DNA of 64,000 nt, from NCBI RefSeq assembly GCF_010730575.1, contig NZ_AP022614.1, forward strand, positions 1,426,001 through 1,490,000, read 5' to 3'. Under the pieces are notes generated by a model, which was not told where the DNA came from, ran no database searches, and worked only from the letters and a program-made list of their open reading frames with translations. Every line of letters begins with the position of its first letter. Within the stretch, counting starts at the first letter, position 1. Position numbers and translations under genes: made by a program. This stretch comes from Mycobacterium parmense (GTDB taxonomy: Bacteria > Actinomycetota > Actinomycetes > Mycobacteriales > Mycobacteriaceae). Of the stretch, positions 25,999-38,500 are shown one piece after another.

Positions 25999-26937
25999 TT
26001 ACTGCCTGACCAGGCGTACCTGGTGTTCGCCGCTGATCAGCTTCCCGATCGTCGCGGCCAGCCGCCGGTAGGAGTCGTCGCGTCCGCTCGACGAGCGGTA
26101 GACCAGGCCGATGCGGCGCCCCGGACGCGGCCCGGCGAACTGCGCGAGCCCGAGGCGGCTGCGTGCCGCCTCGACCGGCACCGCCGTCTGCGGGATCAGC
26201 GTCACCCCCAGGCCACCGGTGACGCACTGCACCGCGGTCGCCAGCGAGGCGGCGCGGGTGTTGGCCAGCTCGGCGCGTATGCCGGCCTTGTGGCAGACCT
26301 CGAGCGCCTGATCGCGCAGGCAGTGCCCGTCGTCGAGCAGCAACAGCGGCAATTCGGCCAGCGCCGCCGCGGGGACCCGGCGCTTGCCCGACAGCGAGTG
26401 GCCCGGAGGCAGTGCCAGCACGAAGTCCTCGTCGTAGATGGGGATGGCGGTGACGCCGGCGGCGTCGGCGGGCAGCGCAATCAGCGCCGCGTCCAGCGCC
26501 CCTTCGCGCAGGACGGTCAGCAACCGTTCGGTCTGGTCCTCGACCACCCGCAACGTCAGACCGGGCAGTTGCACCGACAGCCCGGCGAGCACCGTCGGCA
26601 GCACGTAGGGGGCGACGGTCGGGATGAGTCCCAGCCGCACGTTGGCCTGCAGCGGATCGGACGAGCCCGCCGCCGCGGCGGTGAACGCGTCCATCGCCTC
26701 CACCACGGCCTGGGCGTGCGGGAGCAGTTCCGCCCCCTCCGCCGTGAGGAAGACCCGCCGCGTCGACCGCTCGACCAGTTGGGTTCCCAGGCCCGCCTCC
26801 AGCGCGGCGAGCGCCTGCGACAACGTCGACTGGCTGACACCGAGAGCGGTTGCGGCACTGCTGAAATGCCGCTTCTCGGCCACCGCGGCGAACGCCCGCA
26901 GGCCGGCGACTGTCGGCTGATAAGTCTTATCGGTCAT
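25999..26937 (-). CDS. oxyR: LysR-type peroxide sensor OxyR, intact
   Basis: Redox-sensing activator of 312 residues. An N-terminal LysR winged helix ([20 protein letters not shown], then [12 protein letters not shown]) is followed by a periplasmic-binding-protein-like domain. The sensing cysteines are Cys206 and Cys215 in [14 protein letters not shown], matching the disulfide pair of OxyR. The frame is open throughout. M. tuberculosis carries a decayed oxyR, so an intact copy separates this organism from that complex. ATG at 26937, chosen for the family N-terminus. Divergent from ahpC across 104 bp. Confidence 0.93.
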   Translation of the reverse strand: MTDKTYQPTVAGLRAFAAVAEKRHFSSAATALGVSQSTLSQALAALEAGLGTQLVERSTRRVFLTAEGAELLPHAQAVVEAMDAFTAAAAGSSDPLQANVRLGLIPTVAPYVLPTVLAGLSVQLPGLTLRVVEDQTERLLTVLREGALDAALIALPADAAGVTAIPIYDEDFVLALPPGHSLSGKRRVPAAALAELPLLLLDDGHCLRDQALEVCHKAGIRAELANTRAASLATAVQCVTGGLGVTLIPQTAVPVEAARSRLGLAQFAGPRPGRRIGLVYRSSSGRDDSYRRLAATIGKLISGEHQVRLVRQ

Positions 26938-26996
26938 GGCTATGAGTCTAGTGGTAAATATCACCTTTACCTGACACTGAATGTTCGGCACCATCA

Positions 26997-27024
26997 TGGG
27001 TACACAACAAATTGTTTGTACCCA
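26997..27024. promoter_or_regulatory. Inverted repeat in the oxyR-ahpC divergent promoter
   Basis: The arms TGGGTACA (26997-27004) and TGTACCCA (27017-27024) form a perfect 8-bp inverted repeat around an AT-rich 12-bp core, ending just before the ahpC RBS (AAAAAGGAG, 27030-27038). A second AT-rich candidate, GTGGTAAATATCAC, lies at 26951-26964. Either could be the OxyR site; the one nearest ahpC could also act in the mRNA leader. Confidence 0.5.
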
Positions 27025-27041
27025 TTCCAAAAAGGAGCGAC

Positions 27042-27629
27042 ATGGCTTTGCTGACGATCGGCGATCAGTTCCCCTCCTACCAGCTCACCGCGCTGATTCC
27101 GGGCGATCTGTCGAAAGTCGACGCCCAGGACCCCAGCGACTACTTCACCACCGTCAGCAGCGACGACCACGCCGGCAAGTGGCGCGTGGTGTTCTTCTGG
27201 CCCAAGGACTTCACCTTCGTGTGCCCGACCGAGATCGCGGCGTTCGGGAAGCTGAACGACGAATTCTCCGACCGCGACGCGCAGGTTCTCGGCGTCTCGA
27301 TCGACAGCGAGTTCGTGCACTTCAACTGGCGCGCTCAGCACGAGGACCTCAAGCAGCTGCCCTTCCCGATGCTCTCGGACATCAAGCGCGAACTGAGCCT
27401 GGCCACCGGCGTCCTCAACGCCGACGGTGTCGCCGACCGCGCCACGTTCCTGGTCGACCCCAACAACGAGGTCCAATTCGTCTCCGTCACCGCCGGTTCG
27501 GTGGGCCGCAACGTCGAAGAGGTCCTGCGGGTGCTCGACGCGCTGCAGTCCGACGAGCTGTGCGCCTGCAACTGGCGCAAGGGCGACCCGACGCTCAACG
27601 CCGGCGAGCTGCTCAAGGCCTCCGCGTAG
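27042..27629 (+). CDS. ahpC: Alkyl hydroperoxide reductase AhpC
   Basis: Peroxiredoxin of 195 residues that reduces organic peroxides and peroxynitrite. The peroxidatic Cys61 is in DFTFVCPTE, and the resolving cysteines Cys174 and Cys176 are in ELCACNW, matching the three-cysteine arrangement of mycobacterial AhpC. A strong AAAAAGGAG precedes the ATG at 27042. It is divergent from oxyR, which should activate it, and 2 bp upstream of ahpD. Confidence 0.96.
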   Translation: MALLTIGDQFPSYQLTALIPGDLSKVDAQDPSDYFTTVSSDDHAGKWRVVFFWPKDFTFVCPTEIAAFGKLNDEFSDRDAQVLGVSIDSEFVHFNWRAQHEDLKQLPFPMLSDIKRELSLATGVLNADGVADRATFLVDPNNEVQFVSVTAGSVGRNVEEVLRVLDALQSDELCACNWRKGDPTLNAGELLKASA

Positions 27630-27631
27630 TC

Positions 27632-28168
27632 ATGAGTGTGGAAAACCTCAAAGCCGCACTCCCCGAATACGCCAAGGACCTCAAGCTCAACCTCGGCTCG
27701 ATCACCCGCAGCACCGAGCTGAACGAGGAGCAGCTGTGGGGCACGCTGCTGGCCAGCGCGGCGGCCACGCGGAATGCCCGGGTGCTGGCCGAGATCGGCA
27801 CCGAGGCGGCCGACACCTTGTCCGGCGAGGCGTACAACGCGGCGCTGGGGGCCGCCTCGATCATGGGCATGAACAACGTGTTCTACCGCGGCCGGGGCTT
27901 CCTGGACGGCAAGTACGACGACCTGCGGGCGGGATTGCGGATGAACATCATCGCCAATCCCGGCGTGGACAAGGCGAACTTCGAGTTATGGTGCTTCGCC
28001 GTGTCGTCGATCAACGGGTGCCCGGACTGCGTTGCCGCTCACGAGCACACGCTGCGTGAGGCGGGCGTGAGCCGGGAAACCATCCAGGAAGCGCTGAAGG
28101 TGGCGGCGATCGTCGCCGGCGTGGCGCAAGCGATGGTGGCCTGCGAGACGCTGGCCAACGTCGGCTGA
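27632..28168 (+). CDS. ahpD: Alkyl hydroperoxidase AhpD
   Basis: Helical thioredoxin-like reductant of AhpC, 178 residues. The active site [15 protein letters not shown] contains the CxxC pair and the relay His (the family Cys130/Cys133/His137 arrangement). It links AhpC to lipoamide and dihydrolipoamide succinyltransferase. ATG at 27632, two bases after the ahpC stop, so the genes are co-transcribed. The GH13 enzyme follows 10 bp later in the same direction. Confidence 0.95.
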   Translation: MSVENLKAALPEYAKDLKLNLGSITRSTELNEEQLWGTLLASAAATRNARVLAEIGTEAADTLSGEAYNAALGAASIMGMNNVFYRGRGFLDGKYDDLRAGLRMNIIANPGVDKANFELWCFAVSSINGCPDCVAAHEHTLREAGVSRETIQEALKVAAIVAGVAQAMVACETLANVG

Positions 28169-28178
28169 CCCCGCCACT

Positions 28179-29507
28179 GTGACGCGTCCCGTTACCGGAC
28201 CAGCCTGGGTCGAGCACGCGATCTGGTGGCAGGTCTATCCGCTGGGATTCGTCGGCGCGTTTCCCGCGTCCCCGTCATTCGGGCCGCCGCAGCCCGGCGA
28301 ACACCGGCTGCGGCGGCTCGTCGACTGGTTCGACCATGCCATCGCCCTCGGCGCGTCGGGCGTGGCGCTGGGACCGGTATTCGCCTCGCGCACACACGGA
28401 TACGACACGACCGACCACTACCGCATCGATCCCCGCCTCGGTGACGACGCCGACTTCGACCATCTGGTGGCCGAGGGCAGGCGAAGGGGGTTGCGCATCC
28501 TGCTGGACGGCGTCTTCAACCACGTCGGCGTCGACTTCCAGCGTTATCGCGAGGCATCCGGGGACGGGGCCGCGGCACGCTGGTTTCGCGGACGGCCGGG
28601 GCGCTTTGACACCTTCGAGGGCCACGGCGACCTCATCGCCCTCAACCACGACAACCCCGAGGTTATCGACTACACCGTCGACGTGCTGTGCCACTGGCTG
28701 GCGCGCGGGGCGAGCGGTTGGCGTCTGGACGCGGCTTACGCTGTGCCGGAACGGTTCTGGGCCTCGGTGTTGCCGCGGGTGCGTGAGCGCCATCCCGACG
28801 CGTGGTTCGTCGCCGAGCTCATCCACGGCGACTACTCCGCGGTCGTCGATGCCGCCACCTTCGACTCCGCAACCCAATACGAGCTGTGGAAGGCCATCTG
28901 GAGCAGCCTCAACGACGGTAACTTCTTCGAGCTCGACTGGGCGCTGCAGCGGCACAACGAATTCCTGACCCGCTTCTCTCCGCTGACCTTCGTCGGCAAC
29001 CACGACGTGACCCGGATCGCCAGCCGCCTCGAGCGGCGCGAACACGTGGCTCACGCGCTGGTGCTGGCGCTGACCGTCGGGGGCGTGCCCAGCATCTACG
29101 CCGGCGACGAGCTCGGGTTTCTCGGTGTGAAAGAGGAGCGCTTCGGCGGCGACGACGCCGTGCGCCCCGAGTTCGGCTCTCCCCCGGTGCCATTGGATGC
29201 GATGGGTGCCGAAACCTGGGCGCTGCACCAGTTCCTGGTCGGGCTCCGCCGCCGGAACCCGTGGCTGCATGCGGCGTCGACGAGTGCGCTGCGCCTGGAA
29301 AACCGGTGCTACGTCTACGAAACACGTCGCGGCGACGACGTCCTGCTGGTCGCGCTCAACATCGACGACGAGCCGTTGCGGCTGAGGCCGGCCGAAGTGG
29401 GCGTCTCGCGGGCCCGGGTCGTCGGCGGATCCGCCGCGCCGCCGCCAGAACTCGTGGACGAGGTGGTCGTCGAGCCGCACGGCTGGCGAATTCTGGGCCC
29501 CGCCTAG
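28179..29507 (+). CDS. GH13-family alpha-amylase-like glycosidase
   Basis: Glycoside hydrolase family 13 protein of 442 residues. The four conserved regions are present: DGVFNHVG (region I), GWRLDAAY with the nucleophile Asp (II), FVAELIHGD with the acid/base Glu (III) and FVGNHDVTR with the transition-state Asp (IV). A C-terminal beta domain follows. Substrate cannot be set (alpha-glucan, trehalose or sucrose-type donors are all possible). GTG start at 28179, 10 bp after ahpD, so it may be co-transcribed with the peroxidase system. No signal peptide, so it is probably cytoplasmic. Confidence 0.87.
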   Translation: MTRPVTGPAWVEHAIWWQVYPLGFVGAFPASPSFGPPQPGEHRLRRLVDWFDHAIALGASGVALGPVFASRTHGYDTTDHYRIDPRLGDDADFDHLVAEGRRRGLRILLDGVFNHVGVDFQRYREASGDGAAARWFRGRPGRFDTFEGHGDLIALNHDNPEVIDYTVDVLCHWLARGASGWRLDAAYAVPERFWASVLPRVRERHPDAWFVAELIHGDYSAVVDAATFDSATQYELWKAIWSSLNDGNFFELDWALQRHNEFLTRFSPLTFVGNHDVTRIASRLERREHVAHALVLALTVGGVPSIYAGDELGFLGVKEERFGGDDAVRPEFGSPPVPLDAMGAETWALHQFLVGLRRRNPWLHAASTSALRLENRCYVYETRRGDDVLLVALNIDDEPLRLRPAEVGVSRARVVGGSAAPPPELVDEVVVEPHGWRILGPA

Positions 29508-29526
29508 GCGGAAGTGGTGGGCGAAA

Positions 29527-29955
29527 CTAGGTCTTCGGCAGCCGCGCCAGCGTCGCCTCGTCCCGGCGGCCGTCGTAGTACTTGTCCAGCAGCGCGACGA
29601 ATTCCTCGTTGTCAGCGGTGGCGGCGGCGAACAACGTCATCGACGAGCGCAGCTTCAGGTCGTCGGGTGAGCCGAAGATCGCCCCGATCGGCCGGCCACC
29701 CACGTCGTTGACCAGGCGGGTGCACTCACGCAGCCGCGGCCCCAACACGTCATGTGCCAGGTACGCGCCGGCTTCCTCGAGCGAGGAGATGCCGTAGCGC
29801 GTGGCCATCGCGCTGGCACCCAGGCCGCGCAGCTGCGGGAAGACGAACCACATCCAGTGGGTGCGTTTGCGTCCGGCGCGCAACTCGTCGACGACGTCTG
29901 CGTACACCGGGCCCTGCGCGTCGACGAAACGCTTCAGATCGAACGGGTCGTCCAT
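29527..29955 (-). CDS. DUF1810 family protein
   Basis: Helical protein of 142 residues of the DUF1810 family ([10 protein letters not shown] at the N-terminus, then [15 protein letters not shown] and the conserved YGISSLEEA). Structures of this family form a small all-alpha fold; no activity is established. ATG at 29955 abuts the first possible ATG of the divergent lldD2 gene in a CATATG, leaving no classical intergenic space. Corresponds to Rv1873. Confidence 0.88.
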   Translation of the reverse strand: MDDPFDLKRFVDAQGPVYADVVDELRAGRKRTHWMWFVFPQLRGLGASAMATRYGISSLEEAGAYLAHDVLGPRLRECTRLVNDVGGRPIGAIFGSPDDLKLRSSMTLFAAATADNEEFVALLDKYYDGRRDEATLARLPKT

Positions 29956-29973
29956 ATGAGTACGGTGACACAT

Positions 29974-31218
29974 ATGGCCGTCAAACGACGAGTGCCCAAG
30001 GTGCGCGACCTGGCGCCCCTGATCCAATTCAAGAAGCCGCAGTTCGATAGCGCCAAACGCCGCCTGGCCGCCGCGTTCACCATCGCGGACCTGCGGCGCA
30101 TCGCCAAACGGCGCACGCCCAGGGCGGCGTTCGACTACACCGACGGCGCCGCCGAGGACGAGCTGTCCATCGAGCGCGCGCGACAAGCGTTCCGCGACAT
30201 CGAATTTCACCCCACCATCCTGCGCGACGTGACGAAGGTGTCCACGGGGTGGAACGTGCTCGGTCAGCCGGTCGCGTGGCCGTTCGCGATCGCCCCGACC
30301 GGCTTCACCCGGTTGATGCACACCGAGGGCGAGGTCGCCGGCGCGCGGGCGGCAGCGGCGGCCGGGATCCCGTTCTCGCTGTCCACCCTGGGCACCACCG
30401 CCATCGAAGACCTGGTGGCCGCCGCCCCGCAGGGGCGCAAGTGGTTCCAGCTCTACATGTGGCATGACCGCGAGCGCTCGATGGCGCTGGTGCGGCGCGC
30501 CGCCGACGCCGGATTCGACACCCTGCTGGCCACCGTCGACGTCCCGGTCTCCGGAGCGCGGCTGCGTGACAACCGCAACGGGATGACGATCCCACCGACG
30601 CTGACGATTCGGACCATCCTCGACGCGGCCGGGCACCCGAGGTGGTGGTTCGATCTGTTGACCACCGAGCCGCTGGCCTTCGCGTCGCTGGACCGCTGGC
30701 CCGGCACCGTGGCCGAGTACCTGAGCACGATGTTCGACCCGAGCCTGACCTTCGACGACCTGGAGTGGATCAAGGCGCAGTGGCCCGGCAAGCTCGTGGT
30801 CAAGGGCATCCAGACGCTGGAAGACGCTCGCGCTGTCGTCGATCGCGGCGTCGACGGCATCTTGCTGTCCAACCACGGCGGGCGGCAGCTGGACCGGGCG
30901 CCGGTGCCTTTCCATCTACTGCCCACAGTGGCGCGCGAACTCGCCGGTGACACCGAGATCCTGGTGGACACCGGGATCATGTCCGGCGCCGACATCGTCG
31001 CGGCGATCGCCCTCGGTGCCCGCTGCACGCTGGTCGGGCGGGCTTACCTGTACGGGTTGATGGCCGGCGGCCAGGCGGGCGTCGCCCGCGCGATCGAGAT
31101 CCTCTCCGAAGGGATTGCCCGGACCATGCGCCTGCTCGGGGTCGCCTGCCTGGAAGAGCTTTCGCCCAGGCACGTCACGCAGCTGCGGCGGCTAAGCCCC
31201 ATCAGCCCGCCGGTGTGA
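29974..31218 (+). CDS. lldD2: FMN-dependent L-lactate dehydrogenase LldD2
   Basis: Quinone-linked alpha-hydroxy-acid oxidase of 414 residues that oxidises L-lactate to pyruvate. Family landmarks are [17 protein letters not shown], the FMN-phosphate and active-site region KLVVKGI, and the catalytic His/Arg segment [11 protein letters not shown], then [17 protein letters not shown] prefer the ATG at 29974, which gives the family N-terminus ([15 protein letters not shown]). An ATG at 29956 would place its start back to back with that of the DUF1810 gene. Corresponds to Rv1872c. Tandem hairpins follow 12 bp after the stop. Confidence 0.94.
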   Translation: MAVKRRVPKVRDLAPLIQFKKPQFDSAKRRLAAAFTIADLRRIAKRRTPRAAFDYTDGAAEDELSIERARQAFRDIEFHPTILRDVTKVSTGWNVLGQPVAWPFAIAPTGFTRLMHTEGEVAGARAAAAAGIPFSLSTLGTTAIEDLVAAAPQGRKWFQLYMWHDRERSMALVRRAADAGFDTLLATVDVPVSGARLRDNRNGMTIPPTLTIRTILDAAGHPRWWFDLLTTEPLAFASLDRWPGTVAEYLSTMFDPSLTFDDLEWIKAQWPGKLVVKGIQTLEDARAVVDRGVDGILLSNHGGRQLDRAPVPFHLLPTVARELAGDTEILVDTGIMSGADIVAAIALGARCTLVGRAYLYGLMAGGQAGVARAIEILSEGIARTMRLLGVACLEELSPRHVTQLRRLSPISPPV

Positions 31219-31230
31219 CGCTTGCCCGCC

Positions 31231-31283
31231 AGTGTGCGGCTGGCCGCACACTCGCGATCGAATGTGCGGCTGGCCGCACATTC
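31231..31283. repeat. Tandem palindromic element after lldD2
   Basis: Two near-identical hairpins, about 30 bp apart: AGTGTGCGG-CTGG-CCGCACACT (31231-31252) and GAATGTGCGG-CTGG-CCGCACATTC (31260-31283), with perfect 9- and 10-bp stems and a 4-nt loop. A matching pair in opposite orientation lies at 42805-42858. Each pair directly follows a stop codon, so they could be tandem terminators or a dispersed REP-like element. Confidence 0.85.
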
Positions 31284-31326
31284 GGCCCCGGAAGGAGCCC
31301 GAGGGAACAAACCGGCGCCGGGCTGG

Positions 31327-31347
31327 GTTAAGCGCATCAGACTCAAG
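31327..31347 (+). promoter_or_regulatory. Degenerate HAIR (HspR-type) element before lon
   Basis: ACTCAAG at 31341-31347 is a perfect right half of the HspR box CTTGAGT-N7-ACTCAAG. The left half seven bases earlier, GTTAAGC, matches 4 of 7. It ends 13 bp before the lon ATG. In Streptomyces lon is controlled by HspR, which makes the half-site meaningful, but the left half is weak. Confidence 0.45.
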
Positions 31348-31360
31348 TTTTGGAGGATCG

Positions 31361-33688
<2,328 letters not shown>

Positions 33689-33729
33689 TCCCGCTGGGCG
33701 GGCGTGACACTCGGCGTTAAGGTCTGCGG

Positions 33730-34062
33730 GTGGCCTACGACGAGGACCTCGCCGACAGGATTCGCGAACTCCTCGGCGCCGAGCGCGGCGTCGAGGAGAA
33801 GCGCATGTTCGGCGGCCTGGCGTTTCTGATCAACGGCAACATGTCCGTCGCCGTAAGCGGGCAGGGCGGGCTGCTGGTCCGCGTGCCGCCGGACGACACC
33901 GACGAACTGCTGCAACGCGCCCACGTCCATCCCATGGTGATGGCGGGACGCGAGACCCGCGGCTGGCTGCGCGTCGAGACCGCCGGGGTGAAAACCCGAC
34001 GCCAGCTGCACGGCTGGGTAACCCGCGGGGTGGGCCACGCGCGCAGCCTCCCGCCGAAGTGA
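33730..34062 (+). CDS. TfoX N-terminal domain protein
   Basis: Small protein of 110 residues matching the TfoX N-terminal domain (RIRELLGAERGVEEKRMFGG, then LAFLINGNMSVAV and a GRETRGWLRVE segment). In gamma-proteobacteria the domain belongs to a competence regulator, but stand-alone versions in Actinobacteria have no assigned role. GTG start at 33730, 41 bp after lon, so it may be co-transcribed with lon. It ends 43 bp before the HhH-GPD gene. Confidence 0.83.
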   Translation: MAYDEDLADRIRELLGAERGVEEKRMFGGLAFLINGNMSVAVSGQGGLLVRVPPDDTDELLQRAHVHPMVMAGRETRGWLRVETAGVKTRRQLHGWVTRGVGHARSLPPK

Positions 34063-34105
34063 CGGCCCCGGTTTGCCGGGAGCCGGTGCGGGTAGGCGGT
34101 GCGGC

Positions 34106-34741
34106 ATGGACAAGCCGAAGCAGATCGTCGAAAGGCTGCCCGAGGTCGCCGGAACGACCTACGCAGCCGAGGCCGGGATCAAGCTCGACGACAAGCCCAT
34201 GCCCCTGTTCCAGCTCCTCGTGCTGTGCATGCTCGCGAGCAAGCCGATCGACGCCACCATCGCCATGGGCGCCGCCCGGGAGTTGTTCAAGGCGGGCCTG
34301 CGCACGCCGAAGGCGGTGCTGCAATCGGATCGCCGGACCATGATCGACGTGTTCGGCCGTGCGCACTACGCGCGCTACGACGAGAGTTCGGCCACCCGGC
34401 TCACCGAGATGGCCGAGCGGGTCCGCGACGACTACTCCGGGGACCTTCGCGAACTCGCCGTCCGTTGCGAGCACGACCCCGCGACCGCGAAACGTATGCT
34501 CAAGAAGTTCAAGGGAATCGGCGACACCGGCGCCGACATCTACCTGCGCGAAGTCCAGGACGTGTGGACCTGGGTGCGGCCCTACTTCGACGACCGCGCC
34601 ACCGCCGCGGCCAAGAGCCTGGGCCTGCCCGACTCGCCGGCGAAGCTCAAAGCCCTTGCTCCGCAAGGTAGTGCGCGGCTCGCCGCCGCGCTCATCAGGG
34701 TGTCGCTGGACGACGACGTGCGCCGGCAGGTGATGGGCTGA
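34106..34741 (+). CDS. HhH-GPD superfamily protein (endonuclease III-like)
   Basis: Protein of 211 residues with an endonuclease III-type helix-hairpin-helix fold: LFQLLVLCMLASKPIDATIA at the N-terminal helices, and LKKFKGIGDTGADIYLREV as the HhH (GIGDTGA, followed by the family Asp). The iron-sulfur cysteine cluster of true endonuclease III is missing, and the catalytic Lys position is not evident, so it may be a divergent glycosylase or a DNA-binding protein. ATG at 34106. Followed 6 bp later by the DUF72 gene. Confidence 0.8.
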   Translation: MDKPKQIVERLPEVAGTTYAAEAGIKLDDKPMPLFQLLVLCMLASKPIDATIAMGAARELFKAGLRTPKAVLQSDRRTMIDVFGRAHYARYDESSATRLTEMAERVRDDYSGDLRELAVRCEHDPATAKRMLKKFKGIGDTGADIYLREVQDVWTWVRPYFDDRATAAAKSLGLPDSPAKLKALAPQGSARLAAALIRVSLDDDVRRQVMG

Positions 34742-34747
34742 ACGGCG

Positions 34748-35473
34748 GTGACGATACGGATCGGCACCTCCGGGTGGTCCTACAACCACTGGACCGGCGT
34801 GCTCTACCCCCCCGGGTTGCCGCAAGCCCGCCGGCTGGCCCGCTACACCGAAGTCTTCGACACCGTCGAACTGAACGCGAGTTTCTACCGCTGGCCCAAG
34901 GATTCGACGTTCGCGGGCTGGCGTGATCAACTGCCCGAAGGGTTCACCATGTCGGTCAAGGCGCACCGCGGGCTGACCCACTACCGGCGCCTGGCCAACG
35001 CCGAACCGTGGATCGAGCGCTTCGAGCGGTGCTGGCAGGTGCTGGGTGACCGCCACGGCGTGCTGCTCGTGCAGCTGCACCCCGAGCAGCAGCGCGATGA
35101 CGAGCGCCTGGATTCCTTCCTGCGCAGCGTCCCCCCGTCGATTCGGGTGGCCGTCGAGCTGCGGCACCCGTCGTGGAACGATCCGGCCGTGTACGCGGTG
35201 CTGGAACGTCGCGGGGCCGCGTACGTGGTGATGAGCGGAGCGGGTTTGCCGTGTATCCCACGGGCCACCACCGACCTGGTGTACGTGCGGATGCATGGGC
35301 CCGATCCGGACGCGATGTACGAGGGCTCGTACCCCGATCAGGATCTGCGCCGGTGGGCGGCTCAGATCGCCGAATGGGACTCAGACGGTAGGGATGTCTG
35401 GATGTACTTCAACAACGACCTGGGCGGCCACGCCGTGCGTAACGCGCTGAGCCTACGAGACCTGTTAGGTTGA
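34748..35473 (+). CDS. DUF72 family TIM-barrel protein
   Basis: Protein of 241 residues of the DUF72 family, opening with the characteristic IRIGTSGWSYNHWTGVLYPP and continuing with FDTVELNASFYRWP, KAHRGLTHYRR and WMYFNNDLGGHAVRNA. Some DUF72 proteins are thought to be related to endonuclease IV-type barrels, but no activity is established. GTG start at 34748, 6 bp after the HhH-GPD gene, suggesting a joint nucleic-acid role. A strong hairpin overlaps its stop. Confidence 0.87.
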   Translation: MTIRIGTSGWSYNHWTGVLYPPGLPQARRLARYTEVFDTVELNASFYRWPKDSTFAGWRDQLPEGFTMSVKAHRGLTHYRRLANAEPWIERFERCWQVLGDRHGVLLVQLHPEQQRDDERLDSFLRSVPPSIRVAVELRHPSWNDPAVYAVLERRGAAYVVMSGAGLPCIPRATTDLVYVRMHGPDPDAMYEGSYPDQDLRRWAAQIAEWDSDGRDVWMYFNNDLGGHAVRNALSLRDLLG

Positions 35474-35491
35474 ACCGCTTTCCGGTTCAAC
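35469..35491. terminator. Hairpin at the end of the DUF72 gene
   Basis: GTTGAACCG (35469-35477) and CGGTTCAAC (35483-35491) form a perfect 9-bp stem with a 5-nt loop. It begins just before the DUF72 stop codon and lies between two converging genes, so it can serve as a bidirectional terminator. No U-tract follows. Confidence 0.65.
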
Positions 35492-35542
35492 GGGCTGCCA
35501 CGCCCCGGGGAGTTCCCTCATCCTGCCGATGGCCGGCAACCT

Positions 35543-38500
35543 TCAGGTGTGGCGACCGGCCTCTTGGGCGAGTTGCACGCGGCTGGTCAGTCCAAGCTTG
35601 GTGTAGACGTGGGTGAGGTGGGTTTGCACGGTGCGTGGTGAAACGAAAAGCCTTGCGGCGATGTCGTTGTTGGCCAGTCCTTCGCTGACCAGGCGTACGA
35701 CGTCGCGTTCGGTGGGGGTGAGCGACGCCCAGCCGCTGGCCGGGCGTTTGCGCTGGCCGCGGCCGCGCTGGGCATAGGCGATCGCCTCCTGTGTGGAAAG
35801 GGCCGCACCCTCGGCCCAGGCAGCGTCAAAGGCATTGCTGCCCAAAGCGTTACGGACTTCTGTCAGCCAGACCTCGTAGCCGTCGTTCCAGACCTTGAAC
35901 CGCACCTCACCGACGCGTTCCCGGATGCCGTGTGCCGCGCCGAACAGCCGCGCCGCTTCGCGGTGGCTGCCGCCATGCCCGGCCAGAGCGGCGAGGCACT
36001 CCAGGGTGTCGCAAATGCCCAGGTGCGCCCCGAGCTCGGCCACACGCGCGAGCGCGTCGCGGGCGTCGCGTTCGGCCTGCTCCGGCTCACCCTGGGCGAT
36101 CGCCACCCGTGCGCGTGTGCTCAGCGCCAACATCATGATCCATCCGGGCGCCGTTGCGACCGCTTCGTCGGCCCAGCGCCGAGCGGCGATCAGATCCCCG
36201 CCTGCCTGTGCGGCCGCTGCAACGATGGGGCGCAGGTGCGCCGCAAAGCCCGGCGCGAAATTCCCGTGCTTCCAGGCCGCCGCGGTCGCGTCGCGCGCAG
36301 TCCCGACGTCGCCGGCGGCCAGGGCCGCATTTGCCAACGCATAAAAACCAACGCTGGCGATAAGCGAGCCAAACTCGGATACGGACTCCAGGCTGGCGTC
36401 GGCCGCGGCGCGGGCCGCGTCTGGCTTCCCCTGCCGTGCCAGCGCGGTGCCCTGGTGCGCGAGGCTCACCGCCGCGTGGACCCCATCGTGGCTGATCTTG
36501 GCCTCTGCGGCCACCGCGCGGAATTGTGCGACGGCTCCAGCCAGATCGCCCTGGTAAACCTGGGTCAAACCCAGGCACATGCGGCAGTGGCGCGAGGCGA
36601 ATCGATCGCCGATCGCGTCGGCGAGGTCGCGTCCTTCTTCGGCTGCCACGCGCGCCGCTATCGGGTCGCCGGCGGCGATCGCCGCCGCGGCCTGCTGGGC
36701 CCGTATCTGGCTCAGCCGCCACTTGTCGTGCAACTCCCGGACGAGTCCGACCGCCTCGGCGAAGTACTTCCCTGCCAACTCGGCGTTGTAAGCGGCGGTA
36801 AGGCCACAGGCGGTCAGCGCCCTGGCCAGCACGGCCGGGTCGTCGACATCACGCGCGAGGACCAGAGCTTGCTGCGCGTGGGACGCACTGTCGGCAGCGC
36901 CGCAGAATAGCTCAAGCACCGCTATGTCGGCCAGCGCCCGGGCGCGCACCGCGGCGGCCACTTCGGCGTCCTGCGCGACCTCACAAGTGAGTGCGGCATC
37001 GAACCAGGCCAGCCCTTCCCGGATGCGTCCCCGCGCCTGCCACAGCGGCTGCAAAGACGACGCCAGCGCCAGGGCCATCTCTACCTCGGAGTTTTCCCTG
37101 CTCCACTCAAACGCGGCGCGCATGTTGCCGATTTCGATTTCGGCCTGCTCGATGCGCTGCTCATAGTCACCGTCTGCCGGAGCGTCGACCAGGGCGGCCA
37201 GTGCCGTGTAATGGTCTCGGTGGCGCGAGCGCACGGCGTCGGCCTCGCCGGACTCGCCGAGCTTTTCCAGGGCGTACTGGCGCACCGTTTCCAGCAACCG
37301 GTAGCGCGTTGCGCCCCCGGTGTCGTCGGCCACCACCAACGACTTGTCCACCAGCAGGGTGAGTTGATCGAGCACGTGGTAACGCTCCACCCCACCGCCA
37401 CCGGCGACCGCTTGGGCGGCGTCGAAGTCGAATCCGCCGGTGAATACCGCCAACCGACGCAACAGGACCCGTTCGGGCTCGGTCAACAAAGCGTGCGACC
37501 AGTCCACCGAGGCGCGCAATGTCTGCTGGCGGCGCACCGCGGTCCGCGCACCACCGGTCAACAGCCTGAACCGGTCATGCAGGCCGTCGAGGATCTCGAC
37601 CGGTGACAACGCCCGAACCCGCGCCGCGGCCAGCTCGATCGCCAGCGGCACCCCGTCCAGGCGCGCACAAATCTCCGCCACAGTTGCGGCATTGTCATCA
37701 GTCACGGTGAAACCGGGGCGGGCATTACGCGCCCTGTCGCTGAACAACTCGACCGCATCACCAACCAGCGAGAGTGAGGGCACCCGCCAGCTCACCTCGC
37801 CCGCGACGCCGATCGCCTCACGGCTGGTGGCGAGACAGGTCAGCTGCGCCGCCCCACTCAGGAGGGCGACGACCATCTCGGCGCTGGCATCGAGCAGATG
37901 CTCGCAGTTGTCCAGCACCACCAGCATCTGACGGTCGCGGACGAACCGCAGCACGTTGTCCGTCGTGGAGCGGCCCGGTTGATCGGGCAACCCCAAGGCA
38001 CGTGCCACCGTCAGCGGCACCAGCTCGGGGTCGGTGATCGGCGCCAGGTCGACGTACCACACACCGTCGGCGTACGCGTCCGTCATCTGGGCCGCGACCT
38101 CGATCGCCAGCCGCGTTTTGCCGGCCCCGCCCGCGCCGGTCAACGTCACCACCCGGTTATCGGTCAGCAGCTCGCGCAGCTGTGTCCCCTCCGCGTCGCG
38201 ACCCACAAAACTGGTCAGCTGCACCGGAAGACGAGTGGACGCAACGGTGGCCGAGACTCGCAGGGGCGCGAACTCGTTGACCAGATCGGGGTGGCACAGT
38301 TGCACAACTCGTTCTGGGCGAGGCAGGTCACGCAACGGGTGGGTACCCAGATCGGTCAGCCAAGCGCCTTGCGGTAGCCGGTCGATCACCAGGGGTTCTG
38401 CCGCACCTGACAGCACGGTCTGACCGCCGTGGGCCAGATCGCGCAGCCGCGCAGTGCGGTTGATGGTCGGACCGGCGTAGTTGCCCTCATCGCGCAGCTG

